64,000 nt of DNA from Actinomarina sp002308095 (GTDB lineage: Bacteria; Actinomycetota; Acidimicrobiia; Actinomarinales; Actinomarinaceae), in NCBI GenBank assembly GCA_045563135.1, contig JBJKUL010000001.1, positions 806,001-870,000 on the forward strand, in the 5' to 3' direction. The notes beneath the pieces are model-generated. The model did not search any database, was not told where the DNA came from, and worked only from the letters and a program-made list of their open reading frames with translations. Shown here one piece after another: positions 1 to 10,900 of this stretch. Numbering within the stretch: the stretch's first letter is position 1; every line of letters starts with the position of its first letter. Position numbers and translations under genes: made by a program.

Positions 1-326
1 GATAATATTTTTATTGTAAGTGAAAGGGTATTGGACCCATCCCACAAAATTTCTTTTGATCCAGTTGCTGCAGAATCTTTAAGCTCTAAAGGTTCGTTCA
101 ACAATCCATCAGCTGTGAATTCTCTAACTATAAGAATAACCTGATCAATGTTATCAACTCCACTAATGTTCCATGAGATTTGTAAATTGTTTTCATCTAA
201 TCTCGCTTCTTCAATTTCTATTAATACTTCTTCAGTCTCAAGTAGTTGTGGACCTGAAAAATTATCATTAATTACACCATTAAAGAAAGATATAAAGAAA
301 ATTAAAGACATGATTGTTTTTTTCAT
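1..326 (-). CDS. Small secreted protein downstream of sortase (partial, 3' end off window)
   Basis: This minus-strand gene runs off the left edge of the window; about 108 residues are visible. It starts at the ATG at 326-324, which overlaps the TGA stop of the sortase gene by one base (TGATG), so translation is probably coupled. The N-terminus (MKKTIMSLIFFISFFNGVIN) is a typical Sec signal peptide: two lysines followed by a hydrophobic stretch. The mature part is acidic and contains a segment resembling a beta-sandwich strand pair (SWNISGVDNIDQVILIVREF). No lipobox cysteine is seen and I recognise no family. Its position as third gene after a sorted adhesin and its sortase suggests an accessory envelope protein, perhaps a second substrate; a sorting signal would lie in the unseen C-terminus. 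Confidence 0.7.
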   Translation of the reverse strand, partial: MKKTIMSLIFFISFFNGVINDNFSGPQLLETEEVLIEIEEARLDENNLQISWNISGVDNIDQVILIVREFTADGLLNEPLELKDSAATGSKEILWDGSNTLSLTIKIL

Positions 327-1990
327 CAACCGAATACCTTTACTTTTTCTAATTTACCAATTACGACCAGTCTTTGTTTAGCTGAAAATTTTGGGTGGCA
401 AGTTGATAATGTTATTCTGTCATCACCAAAGCTTCCAAGTAAATAAGTTTCTTCAGGTGAAACTATTTTTACATCTACAACTTTGTATTTATATTCGTTT
501 GTGTTTGTCTGAAACAAAATATCATCACCAATCACTACTCGATCTAGATTTCCAAAAGGAGCTCCATAAGTAGTTCTATGACCAGCTATTCCGAAGTTTC
601 CACCAGAGCCAGGTAAAGATGTCCCTACTATGTACCCGGGTCCATACTCTAATTTTTTAGAGGTAGCACCGAATACTACATAGTGGTTGACATCTGCAGA
701 TAAGAGCATAAGTCTGCCAACTACGTCAGGAAGAAACTCTGCTTTGGCGGCCTGATTAGTAAGCGTTTTAGTTGCTATAGAGAGAAAAGATTCTTGAAAC
801 TCATCAATTTGTTCTAAGTTTTCTACTGAATTTTCAGCATTTAAATTTTTGTTTCTTAAATCACTTAAGTTTGTGTTGTTAACTTCAAACTGTTTTTCTA
901 ACAATTGTTGTTCATCATCAATTACTGAGGTAGAGAAAAAAGTTTGATTAATTGAATAACCTACAATAAATAATCCAACTACTAAAAGAGCTAGACCAAT
1001 TGGTGCAAGTGGCTTTTGTTTATGGTCAATGTTCTTTATCTGCCTAGAAGATCTTCTCTGTCCATTATTACGGTTTTTTTTTACGGGTTCGTCGAAGCTT
1101 AATTTTGCAAAGTTTTTATGCATTTGTGCTGGCTTTTTAGTGAATACAATAGAAAACAGATTCGAAGTCATCAAATTTAGCTTCTCCCTCAGCATCTGTT
1201 CTGTAACTTTAATATCTAAATATTTAGCATTTTTTGATATATTGCTTACTGCTGATATTAGGTAATCCACTTCTTTTAACATTGAAACAATATCGCTTGC
1301 GTACTTTTCCTGATCAGTGATTAAGGGGTTGAATCTTTGACTAATATCGATGCTTATCATGACCTCGGTGCCTAAAGTATTTTCTAGAACTTTTTTAAGT
1401 GTATTAGATTTTACATATATTTCAGATAATTCAATCTCCAACTGTTGGTTAATTATTCCAAGTGATTGTTGATTTTGGAGAGAATTATGAGAAGAGTAAA
1501 TTTGTTTTCCTTTTTCAATTGAATCGGCATTCTCTAAATTCTGTAAGTCGTCTCTTTGATTTTGAAGTTTTATGTCTATAGAACTATAAACTAAGCTACT
1601 AATCTCATCTGCAAGTATTGTATTTTCCAACAAATAAAACTTTGCTTTATCTTTTCCGTATCCAAGCTTTACGTCGCCGTATAAATACCAGTTCCCTTTT
1701 TTTGTGACAATTTTTTTCTCAACAGCTAGATCTAAAAGTTGACCATCATAGATAAGTTCTGTGTTTCCTAGGTCTAAGTCTTCAAACTCTACAAATATAT
1801 TGCTGCTTTGTTGATGATTAAAAAAATTATATGACCTTCTATTCCTTTTTGGACTTGGAGTATCCTCAACAATCGTTGCTTCAGTGATTACATCAGCACT
1901 GTTCATTTTATTTCTCCTGATTTTCAACACACCTAAAACTGCGAAAATATTGATAACTATCACGAATAGGTAAGTAAAGAAATACTCCAT
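326..1990 (-). CDS. Class-E-like sortase with an N-terminal RecA C-terminal-like cytoplasmic module
   Basis: Transpeptidase expected to cleave and anchor the giant surface protein encoded just upstream. Residues 3-24 form a first membrane segment followed by Arg/Lys, so residues about 25-330 should face the cytoplasm. A second membrane segment (about 335-357) carries the catalytic domain outside. The sortase fold is clear: His471 in GIAGHRTTYGAPF, Cys531 in ITLSTCHPKFSAKQRL, and Arg540. At 554 residues it is about twice the usual sortase length. Residues 82-135 closely resemble the C-terminal domain of RecA (LLDLAVEKKIV, GNWYLY, KLGYGKDKAKFYLLEN, ADEI), which I know of in no other sortase; residues 136-320 are helical and charged. 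The ATG at 1990-1988 overlaps the adhesin stop (TGATG), and the stop overlaps the next gene in the same way. The sortase call is secure; the role of the cytoplasmic part is unknown. Confidence 0.93.
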   Translation of the reverse strand: MEYFFTYLFVIVINIFAVLGVLKIRRNKMNSADVITEATIVEDTPSPKRNRRSYNFFNHQQSSNIFVEFEDLDLGNTELIYDGQLLDLAVEKKIVTKKGNWYLYGDVKLGYGKDKAKFYLLENTILADEISSLVYSSIDIKLQNQRDDLQNLENADSIEKGKQIYSSHNSLQNQQSLGIINQQLEIELSEIYVKSNTLKKVLENTLGTEVMISIDISQRFNPLITDQEKYASDIVSMLKEVDYLISAVSNISKNAKYLDIKVTEQMLREKLNLMTSNLFSIVFTKKPAQMHKNFAKLSFDEPVKKNRNNGQRRSSRQIKNIDHKQKPLAPIGLALLVVGLFIVGYSINQTFFSTSVIDDEQQLLEKQFEVNNTNLSDLRNKNLNAENSVENLEQIDEFQESFLSIATKTLTNQAAKAEFLPDVVGRLMLLSADVNHYVVFGATSKKLEYGPGYIVGTSLPGSGGNFGIAGHRTTYGAPFGNLDRVVIGDDILFQTNTNEYKYKVVDVKIVSPEETYLLGSFGDDRITLSTCHPKFSAKQRLVVIGKLEKVKVFG

Positions 1991-4900
1991 CAGAACCTAT
2001 ATGCTCTCCTTAAGAGGAAAGCCCCACCTGCAACTAGTAATAAGCCGAAAGATATTATTAATCCTCCAACATTACGACCTGTTCTAGGAAATTCTGGACT
2101 TCCAGGAGCAGGCGGAGGTGTTGGCTCTATGGGGTCAGTAGTGATATCTTCAGCATCCTCATTGTATATAAACTCTACAAAATCATCACCGGGAAGGAAA
2201 TTTATCGATTCACCATTATCTTCCTTTTCTTCATCATCTCCAGAGCCGTCAATAATATTATCTATTCCTGTTTCTTCTCTTACAAGATCAAGTGGGTTTA
2301 TTGGATCAGTGATGCCGAAGTCATCTTCTTCTATGCAATCTGCGTCCTTGTTTTTAATCATTTTCTGAACTTTTCCATTTTCAGTATTGGTAACCTCTAG
2401 TGCAACGGTAAAGATCTTATTCTCTCCAACCTCAATTGAGGAAAAGTCAACAGTTTGACCTGGACCAACTGTTACAGTTTCTTCAGCAATTAATGTTTGA
2501 TTAATCCAAATCTTTTTTAACACTTCTGCCCTAACATTAGATCTTGAGTTGTCGACTGTGACGCCGAACTCAGCACCACCATTTTCCTCATCACAGACTC
2601 TGTTTGTTGAGACAAGTGGTTCAAAAATATATTTCACTGGTGGAAGTGTAGTTGTAGTAGTTGTTTCACAGATAGCTGTTTCTGCATTCGATATCTGGTA
2701 AGGAGAGGCGATAGCAAACTGTGTATAACTACTATCTAAAGCTCTCCATTGAATTTTTTGGTTTTGAGTAATATTCAAGAATCTAGTTGTTCCACTCGTA
2801 GGATTGATTGTTACTAAATCATAATTGGTCCATGGGCCATCATCTATTCTGTATTCCACATAGAAGCTTTTAGATTCATTGCTTAAGTTACGAATCTCAA
2901 TTGTTGATTTAGCGACATTTGCAGAGCATTCATCGAGAGTTAATATCATTTGGGGGTTATCTGGAGTACTTCCACAATCTACTCCTGATTTTTCGGGTGT
3001 AAATTGATAGGCAGTATCGCTTGTACTCTTATACCTAAAGACAATTTGATCTGTAGTTCCTATAGGAATCTCTACAGCAGTTAAAGAAGAGTTCGCATTG
3101 ACAGAGATTACTGATCCTGACTGGTACTGACCATTATTTAACTTGTAATCATACATAATAGAAGCACTCTGAGCTCCAGTGTTTATGACAACTAATTTTG
3201 CTACTGGAGACACCGGTGAGCCATTGCTATCCACTTCACAACCTATTTCTGTATAGCCACTTAATGAACTTGCTTGAGTACAGTTTTCTGCTGTTGCGGA
3301 GACAAATTTATAGGCAGTTTCTGTTGAAGTCTTGTACCTCCATTGGAATGAACTATTTGCTGGAACACTATAAGCACTAGTAACAAAACTGCCTGTGACA
3401 GAAGTATTCCCTACAGACTGGAAGGCACCACCGTTGATAGATATGTCATAACTCACCACTACTGCTGTTGAGTTAGGATTGATGATTGTTAACTTAGCAG
3501 TCGGACTACCATTTACACATTCATTAGTGCTGTATGCACTTACAGTGGTAGGAGTTATTGTAGTCGCACAATCAGCAGGTGCCATTACTACAACTTGTTG
3601 CCAGGTATTTGGAGTTGTTGCATTGAAGATTCTGTATCTATAAATTATGTAATTTGTAGTCAAGACTTTGTTAACAACATATGGCTGAGAACTGGTAATT
3701 GTCTGCGTACCCATTGAAGTCCAGGAAATATTATTTGTTGTAGATTCGACTTGTACCTGAGCACTATTTGCTGAACCATTTGAAATTGTAAAGGTCGAAT
3801 TCTTTGTAGACGTTGTTCCATTTGGTGTACAGGTGGAACTTTGAGTAGCTGTCAAGTTTGCAGACGTACAATCAACTGTGGCCGTTCTTGTTAAGTATAT
3901 ATATGAGGCATTTGAGAAGTCATTTTGGACTGTACTTGGTGCGTATCTCCAAGTAATGTACTGTCCAGAAGTTAAGTTTTTATAAACCGAGTTATCAAGT
4001 TGGCCTGCGGCAACGGTTGCAGTGGTCATGTATTGATACCCACCATTATTGATTGAGTATTCAACTTTGTAATACTGAGTTATAGTTCCCGTATTATTAA
4101 TAGATAGTTTAGAATCTCTAGTCTGATTAGAACATGCCTCAAGTGTTTGTGTCACCGTGGAAGTTTGTGGGCAGTCAACGGTGAGAGTTGTGAGTGTTGT
4201 AAAGTCACCTGATAGGGAGCTTGAAAGACCCAGGCGATATCTCCATTTTACACTTGCGCCATGAGGAGCACCAGGAGCTTCAAGAACTTTTGGAGTTCCA
4301 TTAATTACCGCTGACGTTCCTTTAGTTATCCAACCAGATCCAATGTCATACCAAGCTTCTACATAAACGGTTTCGCTTGAATTGTTTGTGACCGTTAGTT
4401 CAGAAATTCTACTTCCAGCGACACAAGCTTTTAGTACATTATTCAAAGAAACTTGATTTATTACTTCTGTATCACAATCAAGCGCTGGAATGGAGTTAAA
4501 AGCTGTTTCAGATGCGCTAGATAGCTTTGTAACTGTTCCAGCATATTTATACTTCCAACTTATAGTTTGACCATTAATTACTGATTTCTCTAGAACTAAC
4601 TGATTACCCGCTGTTATCTCGACTGTTGAAACTTCTGTGGCCCAATCTCCGGAATTTATTGCAGAGTGCACTGTAACAAGCATTGGAGTAGAGCCAGTGT
4701 TGTTTAGTGTAAGTGTAGAAGTTGCTGTCTGATTAGAACAAGTACCCATTTGATGTACCACTGAGATAAAGGTTCCACAATCAACTTCAATTGCGCCACC
4801 TGGTAAGTTAGTAAAACTTACATTTGTCAATGCTGACGTACTGTAAGCAGCCTTATATCTCCATTCAATTGATGAAGCTGAAGTTACAGATTGAGATGTA

Positions 4901-7900
4901 TATGTATTTACTCCACCTACGACTACACCATTTGATGAATTAACTTTATCAGTCCAGGTTCCACCGTCAATTCTGTATTGAATATGATAATACGCTGGTG
5001 CAGGGCTGGATGATAATGTTCCGTAGTGGAACTTTGAAGTCTTTGAGCCGCTAATACATTGTCCCATAGAGGTATACGGTGTAGAAATGTTTACACCAGT
5101 ACAATTCACAATATCTGAGGTAGAAGTTGTAGTCCAATTTAACGTTGAGAAATCAGCTCCGGTCTGTGAAATCTTATATCTCCAAGTTATTGTCTCACCT
5201 TCAGAAACAGACTCTGGAAGGAATGTTGCCCCTCCAGGATTGACTTGAACTTGATTAGCAGACAGGGTCCAATTTGTACCTCCATCTGTTGAGTACTCTG
5301 CTTTGTAATATAAAATTCCAGAGCTTGAATTATTAATGTTAAGTTTTGAAGTTTTGTACCCATTACTATCACAAGTAGTATCGAAAGTTACTGTGATATC
5401 TTCGCCAGAGGAACATGTAATTGTTCTTAAGTCGTCATTAGTCCACTCAGTAGGAAGATCTGATATAGTTTTTCCAACTTTGTATCTCCATTGAACAGTC
5501 TGTCCAGTTTGTACAATTTGTGTATGTGGATATTGTCCATTGGAGCCAAGAGTGATATCAGACTTATCTACCCATCCCGTACCATTAACATTAACTTGTA
5601 CTTTAAAGAGTGCTGACGTTGTTGCATCTGCGCTGTTTTTAATAATAAATTTAACTTCTTTAGTACTGTTATAACAAATACCAAATGACGTTGTCACGCT
5701 TGGGTCGATAGTTTCACAGTTGACGGTGGCAGACTGAACATGATCAACATACGTTGCAGAAACTAGACCACTTAATGAAGTCGCTGCTTTATAACGCCAT
5801 CTAATAAATTTTCCAGAAGCTACACTCTGTGTGAATTCTGATGATTGTGTACTTGATCCAGCTGCTCCTAGTGTCAGATCTGTATCCGCTACAACATAAC
5901 CACTGCTTCCTTGAATAAAATACTCAACTTGATAATACACAGTTGTGCTTGTGTTATTTGTTAAGACATATCTTGAGACTGCAGCATTGCTAATACAGAC
6001 ATCCAGAGTTTGTGTAATAACAGTGTCTAATGAGCAGTTTACCTCCTCACTAGTTGCTTCTGTGATGTAAGAAGTAGGTGTTGTTGCAGAACTCATTGGA
6101 TAATATCTCCAAGTGATTGTTTGGCCATTTGGAACCATAACATACGTTGTCGCAGAAGTACCAGCTATCACTGGTGTTCCAGAGACCTTTGTTATCCAAT
6201 CTGATGAATCGCCACTTAAGTTGTACTGTATGTAGAAGTATGCAGGTGAGTTAGCAGAGGATGAGTTTGAAAAGGTAAATGTTGACTTTCTTTCACCACT
6301 TGTACATACACCAAAACTAGAGGAACCTGTTCCGTCAAGGATTGGACAATCTACGGTTGCAGAGGCAGCAAGTGCTGTGTGGGTCAAGCCGGTGTAGTCA
6401 TTATTTGTATTGGTAACCTTATAACGCCAGATAATGTTCTTGGTGTGGGGAACTGAATGATTTAATGTCGTATCAGTAGCGCCAGGAGCAACTGCTAGAT
6501 TTGAATTTTTTAGAACCCATGTAACCCCATTATCAATGGTGTACTGGACTTGGAAGTAAATAGTATTCAAACTCTCGTTATTTTGTAAGCTTAATGTTGA
6601 AAGTTTAGATCCAGAGTCGCATGAACCCATGACATTTACTACAGCTACATCTATTACACAGTTTACGAAATCACTTGTTGTGTCGTTAGTCCATACGCCT
6701 GTAAATGCTTCTGCTGTTTTTACTGATTCATATCTCCACTCTATCTTTTGCCCCTCTTGAACCTGTATAGTGTTTGTTGTTACCAGTGAAACTCCTGGAG
6801 CAATAACCGCACCTACTATTGATGAGTTAGTCCACTCAGTGACTGTTGTAGATGAATTGAGAATTTTGTATTGAACATTGAATTTTGCTGCCGAAGTAGA
6901 GGAACTGGTGTTTGTTACTTTAAATGAGGCTGCTCTATAATTTTCTGCACATGAGGTGTAAATTGCCTCCCCAGTTACTAAAGTAAATGGACAGTTGATA
7001 GTCTTTGTATCGGTATAGTTCCACTCTTCTAAATTAAGATTATTTAACACCTTGTTTACTTTATAACGTACTTGGATCGTTCCACCATGTACAACAGTTA
7101 CTTCTAGAGGATGATTCTCTGTTAGCCCGTTACTAACAATTTCTGCATTTTTAAATGCCTGCCATTCTGTATCAGAATTTCTCTTATATTCAATAGTGAA
7201 ATATGCGGTATCGGTACTTGATGGCACTAAGTTAATAACTGGTGTTGAGTTACCATTTCCACATGTTCCAAGACCAATATTTACTTCTACAGAACCACCA
7301 TCACAACCACAATCTACGGTTGCACTAGCTGTAACCTCTTCCCACACCTGTCCTTCAAAGTCACCACCATTGGTTGTATCTTTAACTCTCCACGTAATAG
7401 TTTTTCCATCTGGTACAAATTTTGATAAATCAGTATTCGTCGACCCACCGGTAACCGATATATCGAAGGCCGATTCTAAGGAGTCTGTGGCAGATTGCCA
7501 AGTAATACCTCCATCCAGTGAATACTGCACCTTATAATATGAGGTGTAGTTGTCGTTATTTGTTATTGATAATGTTGAAGTTGCACCTAAATCATCACAC
7601 TCACAGGTTGTTAGTGTTTGTGAGTAATCTGAGGCGGGGTCACAATCTACTGCCACATTTGTAGTATTGACCATGACGTGATTCATAAAATTAGCATTGA
7701 AGTCGCCAGTTATTGAACCACTGGTATTAGTACCCTCATCATAACGATTGTAATAAAGACCTGTACTCGATAATCCTTTTATAAAAGCATACTCTGTTGG
7801 AGGTTCCGTATACCCATAGTAACTACTTCCACGATTATATCCTTGATAGGAACCACTGGTTGAATAAAAATTGTGGTAACGAATATATCCCCATTTTATA

Positions 7901-10900
7901 GTAATACTCTGACCATTTGCTACTTTAACTGAAGGTAAGTTAAATGTTGTAATGTTAGTAAGTTCATCTGTTTGATTTGCAAGTTTACTCCAACTAACAC
8001 CTCCATTTGTAGAATACTGATAAAATAACCTTGCTGCCGCGTATGGTTCCATATGGGTTACAGTTGTATCTTCAAACTTGAATTCTACTTGACCCTTATT
8101 TTCGAGACATGTTAACTGTGTTGTTGTAAGAGTAACTGGTTGGACGTCGTTGCTATCACAATCAGGGTCGGCAGCTACTGTAATAGTTGAATAATTTCCA
8201 GTAAAGTTTTGCATATTTTTATGGTTTGTGTTACTTGAATAATATCTATATCTAATTTGATACTCGTGTGATGAGTCAAGCAAGATAACACCAGAGACAG
8301 ACTGGCTTGTCATGTTAAAGTAATACGGCCTCCAGTATCCAAAATATGTAGCTTCATCACCACCAAAACCACCATAATTTTGGGTTGTACTGTGCCAGTA
8401 ATTATTTTGTTCTGAATACTGCATGTGTCCAAAAGGTTTCCAGGAATTTCCATCATGTGAAATCTCAACTTGAAAGTGAACATACGTGCTACTGCTGCTT
8501 ACGCTACTACGTCTCTTGACTTTCAATTCAAATTTATCAGGGCCATATGCACTACAAGATACATAATCAGTTTGGAAGTAAATAGGGTCATCACTTGAAT
8601 CGCCGACTGAAACCCCACAGTCAATAGTTATTGGTGTTGCTTCAACAGCAGTGTAGTAAGAACCACCTGCAGTACCTTCTATATGATACTTAATTGTTAC
8701 TGTGTCTCCATCGCCATAGGTTCCAAACAGATTGATAGGACTTGTCCCAGAAGTACCCATAAGCGTAGCCGTTCTCTCAACTGAATATGCTCCGTCATTT
8801 ACTTTTATTTGATAGATTAAGTAATTAGCTCTAGTGGTGTTTCCACTATAAGTAATTCTAATTGTTTGTTCATTGTTATAACAGGTGCTCGCTGCGTGTA
8901 ATTGGGAGAAACTATGAGATGTAATATCGTTTGCACAATCAACAAGAAGAGTTCCTGTAGTAGTAAAGCTTCCACTAGTAACAGGTGAAGTAGCAGCATA
9001 CCTATACCTCATGGCAATAGTTGTTCCCTGGGGAACTGTATCTTGAATAGTAAAAGTTTTAACTTCATCAGGAAGTAGCATCTTGTAAATCACTGCATTG
9101 CCATTACTGGCATCATAGAATGCCTCATTCCATGTGGTGCCCAAATCAGTTGAGTACTGTACGTGAAAATAACCTGATGCCCAACCGTTGTTGCCCACTG
9201 TAATAGATGGTTTAGAACCACCAGAGACACAAGTACCTAAACCAATAGTCGCTGTATTTACGCCTACTGTAGGACAGTTCACTGTTTTTACTGCTGAGTA
9301 GTACAGTTTTGAGTTAGTAAAATTACCACTTGTGTAAGAAAACTTAAACTTATACTGCACTGTTCCTGCGTGGTTGACAGTTGAAGAATCTGTATATGAG
9401 GCGCCTACTGCAAGATTAGTCTCAATATCAGTCCAGTTACTTCCACCATCCGTCGTTTTTGCAAGGTACAGATAATACTGCGTACCAGCAGGTCTTGTGA
9501 CAGTAAATGTTGCAGTTGCAAATCCTCCTGTTTCTAAAGTATTTTGACACTCCCCAATAGTGACAAGACCGCTGTATGTATCATTGGTAGAAGTAGTAGT
9601 TGTCGCTGTCCCCCATCCAGTAGTGGTGATGACTGGATCACAATTTGTTGTACGTTGTTCAACAGTTTTATTGTAATTTCCAAAAACAATCCAATCTGTT
9701 GAGGCAAGTTCATCTGCACTGTATGTAACTTTATATCTAATTTTCATTATGGAGCCAGATAATGCCCGAGTTGAAAGATAAATATAATCTTTATTGTTGC
9801 TTTGCTCCTGATTTATATAGTTTGTTGTTTGAACTGCCGTATAGCCATCTGTTGCCAGACTTCCAGTAACATTACTGTCAGTAACTGCATGATTATCGTT
9901 ATAACTATCTGTATAATAAAGCTTGTAGAATAAGTCATTTTTAGTCCACGTAGAACCATTATCAAGAGAGATTTCAAATGCATACCACAATGCTGTTCTA
10001 TTGATGTCGCCATAGTTTGAGTTATATAATACCCAACCCATCCACTGTTTATTATCAACACAGCTGTTTACTACATTGGATGCTTTCGTTTCATACTGAT
10101 GCTGTTGAGCTGCTGGGTTAATATTTAAATCACAATCGTGATGCCTACTAATTCCATTTGATGGGGAATATAAATGTTGATATTCGTAAATACTTGAATT
10201 CCATGAAGGGTTTTCAGTGTAGGACTTCTGAATCCTCCAATGCATATACGAGTCTGCTTCGTTTGTGTATGTTTTTGCTCCTGCTGTATAGGTTAAAGTT
10301 TGACCGGCGGCAATGGAAAATGTTGTTGTATCAGTACTGAGGTAGCCAGACGAGCTGGTGTAGGAGGAGCCGGCGCCTACTTTTGAAGGAGTCACCTTAA
10401 AATACACTGTCTCTGACTCGTTGTTGGTAAGAATTAAAGTAGAGGTTTGGCCTGCAGAACTACACGCTGTCACTTCATAACTTGCTGTAACTGATGGTGT
10501 ACAGTCGTTGTATGCTTGGTTTGTATATTTATAAGGGTACCCAGATGTATTAGACCAATCAGGATTCTCAATATAAGAACCTTGTACAATCCACTGCATA
10601 TAACCTTCAGTATCATCAGGGTATAGTTTTCTCATGTCTGGACTGGTAGTAGCATCATAAGTTAGCGTTTCGCCAGCTGGAACTGAGAAATAAATTGCAG
10701 CTGACCAATCTATATAGCTCGAATTTGATGAATTGTAACTGGTAGATGAAGTTTTAGTAGGTGCAGCTTGAAAGTACAACGTCTGTGCTTCATTATTGGT
10801 TACAGATAGTGTTGAGTACCTTCCAACAGAGGCACAAGAACTAAAGGATGCTGACTGTGTAAAGTCAGCAACACAGTTTGCTTGTTTACTAAAGACTGCC

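Noticed and set aside
7196..7537. 113-residue open frame on the plus strand
   Set aside because: It lies opposite the repeat array of the giant gene, has a repetitive Ser/Thr/Pro/Val composition expected from antisense of the repeats, and no start signals.
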